In this document: positions 13,296 through 20,588 of the stretch, piece by piece | Layout: each line of letters starts with the position of its first letter | Numbering within the stretch: the stretch's first letter is position 1 | IMG/VR virus record: IMGVR_UViG_3300046001_001376 | Coordinates: 1 to 37,710 of that record | Length of the DNA: 37,710 bases | Direction: 5' to 3' (one strand) | From: a virus | Translations under genes and position numbers: made by a program | The notes under the pieces: generated by a model | Told to the model about the DNA's origin: nothing | What the model saw: only the letters and a program-made list of their open reading frames with translations | Databases searched by the model: none

Positions 13296-14043
13296 AATCC
13301 CTCCCCATAATTTGCACAAATCCGCCGGTGTCTTTTTTGCCTTTTCCTTTGGCGTACAATGCGACGACGACGCCGGCCGGCTCAATATGTCGAACGTCGG
13401 TATTATCGCCGTCGATAACTTTCCACCCTCTGAAATTGTGCGGGATGTCGGATTGCTTTTGAAATACTACGGCCGTACGTTTATTGGCCGGATTAGTCAA
13501 TCCTTTGATAGATATCGTTTTCGGTGTAATGGCAGAGAACGAAAATGTTAGATCATAATTGCCGGCCGTTTTACCGGCCAGGTTGCGCGACGGATGTTTT
13601 GTGTAATCATAAAATTGACAATCGGCAAATATTTGGAAAATAGTTTTCCCATCAATCAAAATATTCTCAAAAGGGATATCGCTAGTCCCGTTAGGACGGA
13701 CTAAAGGGATTAAATTAAGGTTAGCGGCTCTACGAATATGCGACCATATGTCAGCGCAAAGCGAAAGCATAAAGGCTCGCTGATTGTCATAAAAGAAAGC
13801 AGTCTTTTCGGCTCTCGCTTTTTGCACTGAATTAAAAGCGCCGCGACCGGCCGATTTTAGGCACGGCTCAAAACATCCGGCCGATTGCGCGAACGGGCAA
13901 AGCTTTGCATCTGGTACCAGATAGCAGATAGCGGTCAGGAACCCGATTTTCTCGCCCTTGATTGTCTTCGCGCTGGACTCACCCAATATGCGCCGGTAAG
14001 GTAAACCTTCTGCTTTTAACTGTAATTTGTAAGGGTTTTGCAT
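13288..14043 (-). CDS. gp88 / DUF7227-like cysteine-containing phage protein
   Basis: The start is at 14043 (MQNPYKLQLKAEGLPYRRIL) with AAGGA upstream, giving 251 residues. The signature CPFAQSAGCFEPCLKSAGRG followed by NSVQKARAEKTAFFYDNQRAFM, then PLVRPNGTSDIPFE and DCQFYDYTKHPSRN, matches a widespread phage family related to mycobacteriophage gp88, whose function is not established as far as I know. The three-cysteine cluster may bind a metal or iron-sulfur cluster. The C-terminal part contains NYDLTFSFSAITPKT. It is the largest gene in this operon. An enzymatic role is possible but cannot be shown here. Confidence 0.8.
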   Translation of the reverse strand: MQNPYKLQLKAEGLPYRRILGESSAKTIKGEKIGFLTAICYLVPDAKLCPFAQSAGCFEPCLKSAGRGAFNSVQKARAEKTAFFYDNQRAFMLSLCADIWSHIRRAANLNLIPLVRPNGTSDIPFENILIDGKTIFQIFADCQFYDYTKHPSRNLAGKTAGNYDLTFSFSAITPKTISIKGLTNPANKRTAVVFQKQSDIPHNFRGWKVIDGDNTDVRHIEPAGVVVALYAKGKGKKDTGGFVQIMGRDYV

Positions 14044-14054
14044 TTTAGCTATCC

Positions 14055-14366
14055 TTAAAATTGAGCATATACAAGCGCGCCAAATTCGGTCACGCCGCAA
14101 AGCATGGTGCTATCGTTGACGTAATCGGTAACCGCTTTAGCTACTGCGTCGTCATCCAGCCCGTCGACGTCAAAACCATAATCAGCGGCGATGGCGTCCG
14201 GCATTTGTTCGGCAAATTCGCAGCACAGGCCGATAACGTCTAATTCGGTGTCAGGCGCCATTTCTTCGAGGTAATCAAACAAGATACCCAAGCCATCATA
14301 TGAAAACTGTTCTGTACGAATTTTAAAAGCGTCGCGAAATTGATATTTGTTTAGCGTCTGTTTCAT
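14055..14366 (-). CDS. Acidic phage protein with FDYLEE / LCCEF motif
   Basis: A 103-residue acidic protein starting MKQTLNKYQFRDAF. The pattern FSYDGLGILFDYLEEM, then ELDVIGLCCEFAEQ, is common in hypothetical phage proteins of proteobacteria. A start two codons earlier (14372) overlaps the upstream stop as ATGA; GGGAG is better spaced for the 14366 start. The strong negative charge could mean DNA mimicry or anti-restriction, but this is only speculation. No domain is recognised. Confidence 0.7.
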   Translation of the reverse strand: MKQTLNKYQFRDAFKIRTEQFSYDGLGILFDYLEEMAPDTELDVIGLCCEFAEQMPDAIAADYGFDVDGLDDDAVAKAVTDYVNDSTMLCGVTEFGALVYAQF

Positions 14367-14368
14367 GT

Positions 14369-14452
14369 TCATGCTCCCAAAATAAAGACAAGGATAAAAT
14401 ATATTGCCGGCAACATAACGGCGCAAAATAAGATAGTTTGAATTCTGTTCAT
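14369..14452 (-). CDS. 27-residue membrane micro-protein
   Basis: A very short gene linked by ATGA overlaps on both sides: its ATG (14452) overlaps the stop of the 56-residue gene and its stop (14369-14371) overlaps the ATG at 14372. The peptide MNRIQTILFCAVMLPAIYFI followed by LVFILGA is almost entirely a single membrane helix with one basic residue at the N-terminus. Function is unknown; inner-membrane insertion is likely if it is made. The exact chain of overlaps is the main support. Confidence 0.5.
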   Translation of the reverse strand: MNRIQTILFCAVMLPAIYFILVFILGA

Positions 14453-14619
14453 TGGGCTACCTCAAAATACGCAACGCCGAACGCGTCAATTAACTGCACC
14501 GGTGCAAGCGCGTCGGCAATGGCGTCGGCCAATGATTCGGGCATCGTGCCATCGTTATTTTCTGAACCAAGATACTGCGCGCCTTTTGGCACGTCTTCAT
14601 AGCGGGTATAAGTTTTCAT
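14449..14619 (-). CDS. 56-residue acidic protein, unknown
   Basis: A short gene reading MKTYTRYEDVPKGAQYLGSE and ending in YFEVAQ. It lies ten bases after the stop of the 100-residue gene and overlaps the next micro-gene by ATGA. The body is acidic with an alanine-rich helix (ESLADAIADALAPVQLID) and a short beta-like end. No domain is recognised. A possible weak AAGG lies upstream (minus strand, near 14628). Confidence 0.6.
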   Translation of the reverse strand: MKTYTRYEDVPKGAQYLGSENNDGTMPESLADAIADALAPVQLIDAFGVAYFEVAQ

Positions 14620-14628
14620 TGTGCGACC

Positions 14629-14931
14629 TTAATAGTAGATAGCAGCGCGTATTTCTGCGTGCGTTGCGGGGCGGTCATTCAGTAACATTTGATACGCAAA
14701 TTCGTTTTCTTCGCGGTAGCCAAACGTTCCGTGCGTTTCAAGCGCGTCAATGTACGCATAAGAAATCTGGTCAGCGATCATGTCATATACGCCGGTATTG
14801 TGCATTACCGCTTCGGCGTCGGCGCGCTGCAAAACCGGAATAGTTTCGGACGTCCATTCTCCGCCGATATTGACGTCGACCGCTTCAAGTACTGTTTCGT
14901 AAATTACGCCGTTAATTTGAATAGTGATCAT
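14629..14931 (-). CDS. Small phage protein, first gene of second leftward operon
   Basis: A 100-residue protein (MITIQINGVIYETVLEAVDV to AEIRAAIYY). The N-terminal part is a beta hairpin-like segment, the rest is acidic and rich in tyrosine and alanine. A GAAAGG ribosome site lies six bases upstream, and the gene follows the promoter at 14985-15013 with a leader of about 45 bases. Function is unknown; the position suggests a host-takeover gene. Confidence 0.7.
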   Translation of the reverse strand: MITIQINGVIYETVLEAVDVNIGGEWTSETIPVLQRADAEAVMHNTGVYDMIADQISYAYIDALETHGTFGYREENEFAYQMLLNDRPATHAEIRAAIYY

Positions 14932-14984
14932 TTTAAACCTTTCAGATTGTGCAATTTGCCCGATGCGTTCTGCACATGCAAAGA

Positions 14985-15013
14985 ATTATCAAGCATATGA
15001 ATTTAGCTGTCAA
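14985..15013 (-). promoter_or_regulatory. Leftward sigma-70-like promoter of second early operon
   Basis: On the minus strand TTGACA (15013-15008), a 17-base spacer and GATAAT (14990-14985) give a near-consensus promoter. Transcription would begin near 14978 and run through eight overlapping genes to the terminator at 12601-12625. Confidence 0.75.
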
Positions 15014-15033
15014 TCAATAATTTGCAATTATTT

Positions 15034-15065
15034 TTGCGGACAATGTGGGGTAATTGCGGACAATG
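15034..15065 (+). repeat. Pair of direct repeats TTGCGGACAATG
   Basis: TTGCGGACAATG occurs at 15034-15045 and 15054-15065, 20 bases apart. The same core with T for C recurs at 15121-15132, inverted at 15247-15258, and with one further change at 15396-15407. An inverted, less exact form is at 15410-15421. Confidence 0.9.
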
Positions 15066-15120
15066 ATTTGGGGCGCGGTTGCCCACGTCAAACGCAAGCG
15101 GTGGTGCGGGTTTTGGCTAT

Positions 15121-15258
15121 TTGTGGACAATGTACCCATAAAAAAGTTAATACCTGATTTTTATAGGATTACTGTATAGGCAAACAGTACTGTATAAGCT
15201 AAAAAGTACTGTACGCATAATGGCAGCGATTTAAATCATATGGGTACATTGTCCACAA
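15121..15258. repeat. Perfect 20-bp inverted repeat with AT-rich core
   Basis: TTGTGGACAATGTACCCATA (15121-15140) is exactly inverted at 15239-15258, separated by 98 AT-rich bases. Each arm contains a TGTGGACAA motif like a DnaA box. The core has ACTGTA at 15171, 15189 and 15208, spaced 18 and 19 bases, like iterons. Confidence 0.95.
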
Positions 15259-15430
15259 TGACCCACAAGTTCCATTCTGATAACTTCTGCATATCTTGCA
15301 CCGAACGCAATAAATCGATCGCTGGCGCGAACAAAAACCACCAGGCAAATAATGCTATTCTGATAACTGTTTGCAAAAGCGCCCGCGCCCAATATTTGTG
15401 GACAATCCACATTGCCCACATATCACAATA

Positions 15431-15489
15431 ACATCATGCTAGTCTGACATCATGCCAGTCTGACATGTTAGTGAGCACTTACTAACATG
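15431..15489 (+). repeat. Tandem 16-mer followed by 9-bp hairpin
   Basis: ACATCATGCTAGTCTG (15431-15446) is followed directly by ACATCATGCCAGTCTG (15447-15462), differing at one base. CATGTTAGT (15464-15472) and ACTAACATG (15481-15489) then form a perfect 9-bp inverted repeat around an 8-base loop. Such an arrangement would suit a regulator-binding site. Confidence 0.85.
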
Positions 15490-15502
15490 CCATTGTGCTA
15501 AC

Positions 15503-15522
15503 TAGGGTCTGACCCTATTTTT
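15503..15522 (+). terminator. Small rightward terminator-like hairpin
   Basis: TAGGGTC-T-GACCCTA followed by five T. Realistically a 4-5 bp stem with a 3-5 base loop. It could stop rightward transcripts that leave the repeat region before the terminase genes. Confidence 0.5.
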
Positions 15523-15534
15523 GCCGCCGGCGGA

Positions 15535-15550
15535 GGGCAGGGGGGGAGGG
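15535..15550 (+). other. G-tract cluster, possible G-quadruplex
   Basis: GGG, CA, seven G, A, GGG gives four runs of three G with very short loops on the plus strand, directly after a CCGCCGGCGG palindrome. It lies about 70 bases before the small terminase gene. A role in packaging-site recognition or in origin control is possible but unproven. Confidence 0.5.
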
Positions 15551-15622
15551 CCTTGCGCGGAAGTGTGTGGCTGGGATGGAAGCAGAAACATTTTTTTATT
15601 TTTTTGGTATATACTCCAAGCC

Positions 15623-16099
15623 ATGTTTCATTCACTACCCCTTACTATTCGTGAGGTCAAAGCGACTGAGGCGCGATTGCAGGCTATTTACGAAGCTGCC
15701 GCGCTTGGGCTTAAAGGCGACGCTTTGGCGCTTGCATCAGGAATGCTTCCTAGTGAATATAGGCAGCTGTGCCAACTTGACCCGTTAGCCGAGCTTGCTA
15801 TGCTTAAAGGCCGCGCTGACAGTGAGATCGAAGCATCATCACAGTTACGCGAATCAGCCAGGAACGGCGACGCCAAGTCCGCCTTAGCAATCCTCCAGCA
15901 CGTCCACGGTTGGACAGCCAAGCAGGAAATCTCCGTCAACGTACAGAACATCAGCATCACGCAGGCGCTTGAACAGGCGCAGCAGCGTGTCATCGAAGGT
16001 CAATTTACTGAGGTACTAGATGGCCCAACAGCCAATATACTCGCCGGACGAAGAACAACTGCTAATGACGCGGTTATGGTCACCGGAACTAAAGAATAA
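15623..16099 (+). CDS. Terminase small subunit
   Basis: Starting at ATG 15623 (MFHSLPLTIREVKATEARLQ) the protein has 158 residues, close to P22 gp3 in size. It is helical, with a possible DNA-binding part (AALGLKGDALALASGMLPSEYRQL, about 26-50) and SARNGDAKSALAILQHVHGW typical of phage small terminases. It should recognise the packaging site and stimulate the large subunit encoded next. The open frame upstream to 15521 is G-rich and unlike the rest, so I reject it. No clear Shine-Dalgarno is present; a TATACT at 15610-15615 could be a -10 box giving a very short leader. It overlaps the large-subunit gene by 80 bp. Confidence 0.82.
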   Translation: MFHSLPLTIREVKATEARLQAIYEAAALGLKGDALALASGMLPSEYRQLCQLDPLAELAMLKGRADSEIEASSQLRESARNGDAKSALAILQHVHGWTAKQEISVNVQNISITQALEQAQQRVIEGQFTEVLDGPTANILAGRRTTANDAVMVTGTKE

Positions 16100-17546
16100 T
16101 CCGGAAGCATTTGTTCGGTTTGTTTTTCCGTGGGGGCAAAAGAATACACCCCTAGAAAAGTTTAAAGGCCCCCGCAAATGGCAGCGCGAGGTATTACAAA
16201 ACATTACCGCGCATATCGCCGCCAATCAGGGCAAAATGAATATGGATACCATGCGAAGCGCAGTTGCTTCGGGGCGTGGTATTGGTAAGTCTGCTTTGGT
16301 TAGCTGGTTGGTGTTGTGGATGCTATCTACGCGTATTGGCTCTACTGTTGTTGTGTCGGCTAATAGTGAAGCGCAGTTAAAGTCAGTCACATGGGGTGAG
16401 CTTTCCCGTTGGTCAGCCATGCTGATTAATAGCCATTGGTGGGAAATCAGCGCGACTAAGCTGCTGCCTGCTGCCTGGCTAACTGAGCTAGTCGAACGTG
16501 ACCTGAAGAAAGGCACGCGGTATTGGGCGGCAGAGGGCAAACTGTGGTCGGAAGAAAATCCTGACAGTTACGCGGGTGTCCACAACCACGACGGCATGAT
16601 GGTGATTTTTGATGAGGCGTCTGGTATACCTGACGCGATCTGGTCAGTGGCGGCGGGCTTCTTTACAGAGAACATCCTAGACCGCTATTGGTTCGCCTTT
16701 AGTAACCCCCGCCGGAACACCGGCTATTTCTTCGAGTGCTTTAATGCTAAACGAGCGTTTTGGAACGCAAGAACTGTCGACGCCCGCACGGTGGAAGATA
16801 CAGACAAGCAAGTATATAACCAGATTATCGCGGAGTACGGCGAGGATTCGCGCGAAGCGCGGGTTGAAGTCTATGGCGAATTTCCATCCGCAGGCGAAGA
16901 CCAGTTCATTAGTCCCGTCACGGTTGAGGATGCTTTTAAACGTCCAAAATATAAGGACGAAACAGCACCGATTGTCATGGGTGTTGATCCGGCGCGGGGT
17001 GGGGCCGACTCGACGGTTATCGTTGTACGCCAAGGTCGCGATCTTATCTCCATCAAACGCTATCAGGGCGAAGATACTATGTCGATTGTTGGTCGCGTTA
17101 TCGACGCAATCGAAGAGTTCAAACCAGCTCTCACCATTATTGACGAGGGCGGGCTAGGCTACGGCATCTTGGACAGACTGACAGAACAGCGGTACAAGGT
17201 GCGCGGCGTCAACTTTGGCTGGAAAGCCAAGAACCCTATTATGTGGGGTAACAAGCGCGCTGAGATGTGGGGCGCGATGAAGGATTGGGTTAAGACGGCC
17301 AGCATTCCAGAAGACAGGAAACTGAAGTCTGACCTGACCAGCCCGACCCGCAAACCTAACTCGGCGGGGACAATCTTTCTCGAAGGCAAGAAAGAGATGA
17401 AAGCACGAGGCATGGCGTCGCCAGATGCAGCGGACGCATTATGTGTAACTTTTGCTTTCCCTGTGGCGCATCGAGAGTATAATGCAAAAAATATTCGTAG
17501 CCAATCGCAACCTGGTATGGTACTTAACAGTTGGATGGGGTCATAA
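16020..17546 (+). CDS. terL: Terminase large subunit
   Basis: A 508-residue packaging motor and nuclease. The ATPase domain has Walker A SGRGIGKS (about 84-91), Walker B MMVIFDEAS (193-201) and a coupling SNPRRNTG segment near 228. The RNase H-like nuclease has D323 in GVDPARGGADS, D375 in IIDEGGLG and the SPDAADALCV motif near 475. The size matches P22 gp2. GAGG lies seven bases before ATG 16020, so I accept the unusual 80-bp overlap with the small subunit. The stop overlaps the next ATG (TAATG). Confidence 0.96.
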   Translation: MAQQPIYSPDEEQLLMTRLWSPELKNNPEAFVRFVFPWGQKNTPLEKFKGPRKWQREVLQNITAHIAANQGKMNMDTMRSAVASGRGIGKSALVSWLVLWMLSTRIGSTVVVSANSEAQLKSVTWGELSRWSAMLINSHWWEISATKLLPAAWLTELVERDLKKGTRYWAAEGKLWSEENPDSYAGVHNHDGMMVIFDEASGIPDAIWSVAAGFFTENILDRYWFAFSNPRRNTGYFFECFNAKRAFWNARTVDARTVEDTDKQVYNQIIAEYGEDSREARVEVYGEFPSAGEDQFISPVTVEDAFKRPKYKDETAPIVMGVDPARGGADSTVIVVRQGRDLISIKRYQGEDTMSIVGRVIDAIEEFKPALTIIDEGGLGYGILDRLTEQRYKVRGVNFGWKAKNPIMWGNKRAEMWGAMKDWVKTASIPEDRKLKSDLTSPTRKPNSAGTIFLEGKKEMKARGMASPDAADALCVTFAFPVAHREYNAKNIRSQSQPGMVLNSWMGS

Positions 17547-17803
17547 TGACGAAAAAAAGCGTATCGTTAAGCGTAGGGCGCGGCGAGAAACAATCCGTTG
17601 CTAAGGGCGCTGGTTTGACTGCCAAGGGCCGCGAAAAGTATAACCGCGAAACGGGCAGTAATTTGAAAGCGCCAGCGCCGCACCCAAAGACTGCGGAAGA
17701 TAAAGGCCGCAAAGCGTCCTTTTGTGCCAGAATGGGTGCTGTTGCGGCTAACGCAAAAGATGGCGAACGCGCCAAAGCGTCACTTAAACGATGGAAATGT
17801 TAG
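17546..17803 (+). CDS. DUF6321-like basic protein
   Basis: Eighty-five residues from ATG 17546, which overlaps the terminase stop as TAATG. The pattern KGAGLTAKGREKYNRETGSNL followed by RKASFCARMGAV and ERAKASLKRWKC belongs to a small basic phage family (DUF6321) often found next to terminase or portal genes. It is rich in Lys and Arg and could bind DNA. Function is not known. Confidence 0.85.
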   Translation: MTKKSVSLSVGRGEKQSVAKGAGLTAKGREKYNRETGSNLKAPAPHPKTAEDKGRKASFCARMGAVAANAKDGERAKASLKRWKC

Positions 17804-17804
17804 T

Positions 17805-17954
17805 ATGAAAACAGGTCTATACGCAAACATTCATGCAAAGCAGGAACGCATTAAAGCCGGTAGCGGCGAGAAGATGCGTAAGCCAGGTACTGCTGGCGCA
17901 CCGACAAGTAAAGACTTTAAACAGTCTGCTAAAACCGCTAAGAAAGTTAAATAA
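17805..17954 (+). CDS. 49-residue basic phage protein
   Basis: A short gene starting MKTGLYANIHAKQERIKAGS and ending FKQSAKTAKKVK, one base after the previous stop (TAGT then ATG). I recognise the GLYANIxAKxxRIxxGSGEKMRKPGxxGAPT pattern from many phages, usually beside the DUF6321-like gene and the portal. It is very basic and probably binds DNA or packs in the head. No function is established. Confidence 0.8.
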   Translation: MKTGLYANIHAKQERIKAGSGEKMRKPGTAGAPTSKDFKQSAKTAKKVK

Positions 17955-18079
17955 TGCCACTTAAAAAATCGCCTACTAAGCAAGCGTTCCGCGAGAATGT
18001 AAAAGCTGAAGTTAAGTCTGGCAAGCCGGTTAAGCAGGCCGTGGCAATTGCATACGCAGTTAAACGAAAATCTAAATAA
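17954..18079 (+). CDS. 41-residue basic phage protein
   Basis: A very short gene whose ATG overlaps the previous stop (TAATG) and whose own stop overlaps the portal start (TAATG). The product MPLKKSPTKQAFRENVKAEV continues with KSGKPVKQAVAIAYAVKRKSK. This resembles a family of tiny phage proteins with a GKPxKQAVAIA motif. It is strongly basic and helical. Together with the two preceding genes it forms a trio of small basic proteins between terminase and portal. Confidence 0.75.
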   Translation: MPLKKSPTKQAFRENVKAEVKSGKPVKQAVAIAYAVKRKSK

Positions 18080-20229
18080 TGGCATATAACAGCGACGTTA
18101 AAGCAGCCGGTAAAGTATCTGAATCTGACGAGTCAGATAACCTAGCCAAAATGCGCAGCCGGCTTTCGCTGGCTATTGGCGCGTATAGCGAGTCGCGCGA
18201 AGATGAGCTGGACGACCTACGCTTCTACGCTGGCTCACCAGACAATCAATGGCAATGGCCGGCAGATGTGCTGGCGACCCGTGGTGCAGTGCAAGGTCAG
18301 ACTATCAACGCCCGCCCTTGCCTGACAATTAACAAGCTGCCGCAACACGTTCGCCAAGTAACGAACGATCAGCGTCAAAACCGTCCGAGTGGCAAAGTCA
18401 TTCCGGTAGACGACAAGGCTGACGTTGAAGTGGCAGAAATTTTTGACGGTATGGTTCGCCATATTGAGTACATATCAGATGCGGATGTTGCTTATGATAC
18501 CGCTTGCGAAAATCAAGTAACCTACGGTGAAGGCTACATCCGCATTCTGACTGAATATTGTACGAACGACAGTTTTGATCAAGATATTAAGATTGGCCGT
18601 ATTCGCAATTCGTTTTCGGTCTACATGGACCCGACTATTCAAGACCCATGCGGGTCTGACGCTGAGTGGTGCTTCATTACGGAAGATATGCTCAAGGATG
18701 ACTACGAGCGCGAGTTCCCTAATGCAAAGCCTATTTCAACTTTGGAACAAGGCGGTGTGGGCGATCAGTCGCTGGCGAATTGGGTTAATAAAGACACCAT
18801 TCGGATTGCCGAATACTTCTACATTGAACACACTCCGAAAAAACTGAACCTGTACCACGGCAACGTGTCTGCTTTTGACGGTTCACCGGAAGATGAGCAA
18901 ATGAAAGCAATGGGCATGAAGCCCTTGCGTACCCGCACGGTTGACGTGAAGCAAGTCAAATGGTGCAAAACTAACGGGTATGAGTTTATTGAAGAAAACG
19001 ATTGGGCAGGCGCTTCTATTCCCGTCGTGCGCGTGGTTGGCAATGAGTACGAAGTCGATGGCAAGCTGTATGTAGCTGGTTTGGTGCGTAACGCTAAAGA
19101 TGCACAGCGTATGTACAACTATTGGGTTAGCCAAGAAACCGAAATGCTGGCACTGGCGCCGAAAGCACCGTTTATTGGTTACGGCGGTCAGTTTGAAGGC
19201 TACGAAAACCAATGGAAAACGGCTAATACGACTAACTGGCCGTATCTGGAAGTCAATCCAGACGTCACAGACGGCCAAGGCGGCGTTTTGCCACTGCCAG
19301 CTAGGTCACAGCCACCGGTAGCGTCTAGCGGCCTGCTGCAAGCTAAAATGGGGGCGTCGGATGATATTAAATCGACTACGGGCCAGTATGATACGAGTCT
19401 GGGAGCGACTTCTAACGAGCGATCAGGCAAAGCAATTATGGCGCGTGAGCGTCAGTCTGATACTGGCACTTACCATTACGTTGATAATCTGGCACGCGCT
19501 GTTCGCTATGTCACGCGGCAAATTGTAGACCTGATTCCTAAAATCTATGACACGCAACGTATCGCCCGCATCATTGGTGCTGACGGCGAAACGAACATGG
19601 CTAAGATTGACCCGATGCAAGCCGAACCAGTCAAGAAAATTGTCGATCAGGCCGGCATTGTGATTGAAAAAATCTACAACCCTGGCATTGGTAAGTACGA
19701 TGTGTGCGTAACCACTGGCCCTAGCTACATGACCAAGCGTCAGGAAGCTTTGGAAGGTATGTCCGTACTGCTGCAAGGCAATCCACAATTGTGGGCTGTT
19801 GCTGGCGACTTGTTTATTAAGAACATGGACTGGCCTGGCGCGCAAGAAATGGCTAAACGGTTTGCCAAAACGATTGATCCTAAGCTTATGTCCGATCCGG
19901 ATGAAGACCCAGCATTGCAAGCTGCTAATATGCAAATGGAAGCAATGGGTCAGGAAATGGACCAAATGCACCAAATGTTGCAGAACGTCAGCAAGTCAAT
20001 GGAAGCGCAAGAGTCCAAACGTAAAGATTACGAAGCTGATATTAAGGCGTTCCAAGCTGAAACACAGCGTATTACGGCTGTTCAAGCGGGTATGTCTGAG
20101 CAACAGATTCAAGATATTGCAATGGGCGTGGTAGCTGCGGCGATGGAATCTAATAACTTGGTTCGTGAAATGCCGGAACGTGAAATGCCAATGCAAGAAG
20201 AAATGCCACCAGAACAAGGAATGGAATGA
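18079..20229 (+). CDS. Portal protein, P22-like
   Basis: A 716-residue portal, close to P22 gp1 in length. The N-terminal region RLSLAIGAYSESREDELDDLRFYAGSPDNQW, then RPCLTINKLPQHVRQVTNDQRQNRPS, is typical of P22-type portals. The middle includes ASIPVVRVVGNEYEVDGK and a conserved ERSGKAIMARERQSDTGTYHY helix region. The C-terminal 100 residues are rich in Met, Gln and Glu and form a long coiled coil that may make the barrel. It forms the dodecameric DNA gate. It is coupled to neighbours by TAATG and ATGA overlaps. Confidence 0.95.
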   Translation: MAYNSDVKAAGKVSESDESDNLAKMRSRLSLAIGAYSESREDELDDLRFYAGSPDNQWQWPADVLATRGAVQGQTINARPCLTINKLPQHVRQVTNDQRQNRPSGKVIPVDDKADVEVAEIFDGMVRHIEYISDADVAYDTACENQVTYGEGYIRILTEYCTNDSFDQDIKIGRIRNSFSVYMDPTIQDPCGSDAEWCFITEDMLKDDYEREFPNAKPISTLEQGGVGDQSLANWVNKDTIRIAEYFYIEHTPKKLNLYHGNVSAFDGSPEDEQMKAMGMKPLRTRTVDVKQVKWCKTNGYEFIEENDWAGASIPVVRVVGNEYEVDGKLYVAGLVRNAKDAQRMYNYWVSQETEMLALAPKAPFIGYGGQFEGYENQWKTANTTNWPYLEVNPDVTDGQGGVLPLPARSQPPVASSGLLQAKMGASDDIKSTTGQYDTSLGATSNERSGKAIMARERQSDTGTYHYVDNLARAVRYVTRQIVDLIPKIYDTQRIARIIGADGETNMAKIDPMQAEPVKKIVDQAGIVIEKIYNPGIGKYDVCVTTGPSYMTKRQEALEGMSVLLQGNPQLWAVAGDLFIKNMDWPGAQEMAKRFAKTIDPKLMSDPDEDPALQAANMQMEAMGQEMDQMHQMLQNVSKSMEAQESKRKDYEADIKAFQAETQRITAVQAGMSEQQIQDIAMGVVAAAMESNNLVREMPEREMPMQEEMPPEQGME

Positions 20230-20588
20230 AACCCGCCGATTTCGTAGGTTTGATGTTTTTATCGCGTGATGTAGCGCATAGCGTGCATTTAAATACTCGA
20301 AGTTTTGCCAAACATAGCGCGCTTAATACGTTTTACGACGAAATTGTTGACTTAGCAGACAAGTTTGCAGAAGCTTATCAGGGTAAATACGGTTTGGTTG
20401 GCCCAATCAGTCTAATGTCTGCCAAAAAAACTTCGAATATTACCGAGTTTTTGGAAGACCAGATGAATGAAATTGAAGATGTGCGGTACGACGTGGTTGA
20501 TAAAGACTGCACCGCTATTCAAAATATCATCGACGAAATTGTTGGTCTTTATTTGTCTACTTTGTACAAACTTAAATACTTAGCATGA
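20226..20588 (+). CDS. DUF5856-like ferritin-fold phage protein
   Basis: A 120-residue helical protein: SRDVAHSVHLNTRSFAKHSALNTFYDEIVDLADKFAEAYQGKYG resembles the DUF5856 family of phage proteins, which look like shortened Dps/ferritin four-helix bundles. Histidines and acidic residues (H17, H20, H29, E39, D43) could form a metal site. Its place between portal and virion genes suggests a structural or head-associated role. Function is not established. Confidence 0.7.
   Translation: MKPADFVGLMFLSRDVAHSVHLNTRSFAKHSALNTFYDEIVDLADKFAEAYQGKYGLVGPISLMSAKKTSNITEFLEDQMNEIEDVRYDVVDKDCTAIQNIIDEIVGLYLSTLYKLKYLA

Larger units (their letters stand above)
14932..15622. other. Repeat-rich control region, candidate replication origin
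   Basis: This 691-base gap holds no convincing gene. From left to right it holds a leftward promoter (14985-15013), two TTGCGGACAATG repeats exactly 20 bases apart, and a perfect 20-bp inverted repeat (15121-15140 and 15239-15258) around an AT-rich core. The core has three ACTGTA repeats at 15171, 15189 and 15208. Further right are TTGTGGACAATC at 15396, a tandem 16-mer, a 9-bp hairpin, a terminator-like hairpin and a G-tract cluster. The TGTGGACAA / TTGTCCACA motifs differ by one base from the E. coli DnaA-box consensus and equal the actinobacterial form. An origin with overlapping transcription control fits best. Confidence 0.6.

Noticed and set aside
15236-15431. Three short open frames on both strands within the repeat region, one with a possible membrane helix (15236-15421)
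   Set aside because: They overlap each other and the inverted repeats, have no Shine-Dalgarno, and resemble no phage family.
15034-15462. CRISPR array
   Set aside because: The repeats are 12-20 bases long, irregularly spaced and partly inverted, with no unique spacers of constant length.
15521-15622. Extended start of the small terminase subunit
   Set aside because: The extra residues come from the G-tract and T-rich stretch and do not look like protein; ATG 15623 starts the helical domain.
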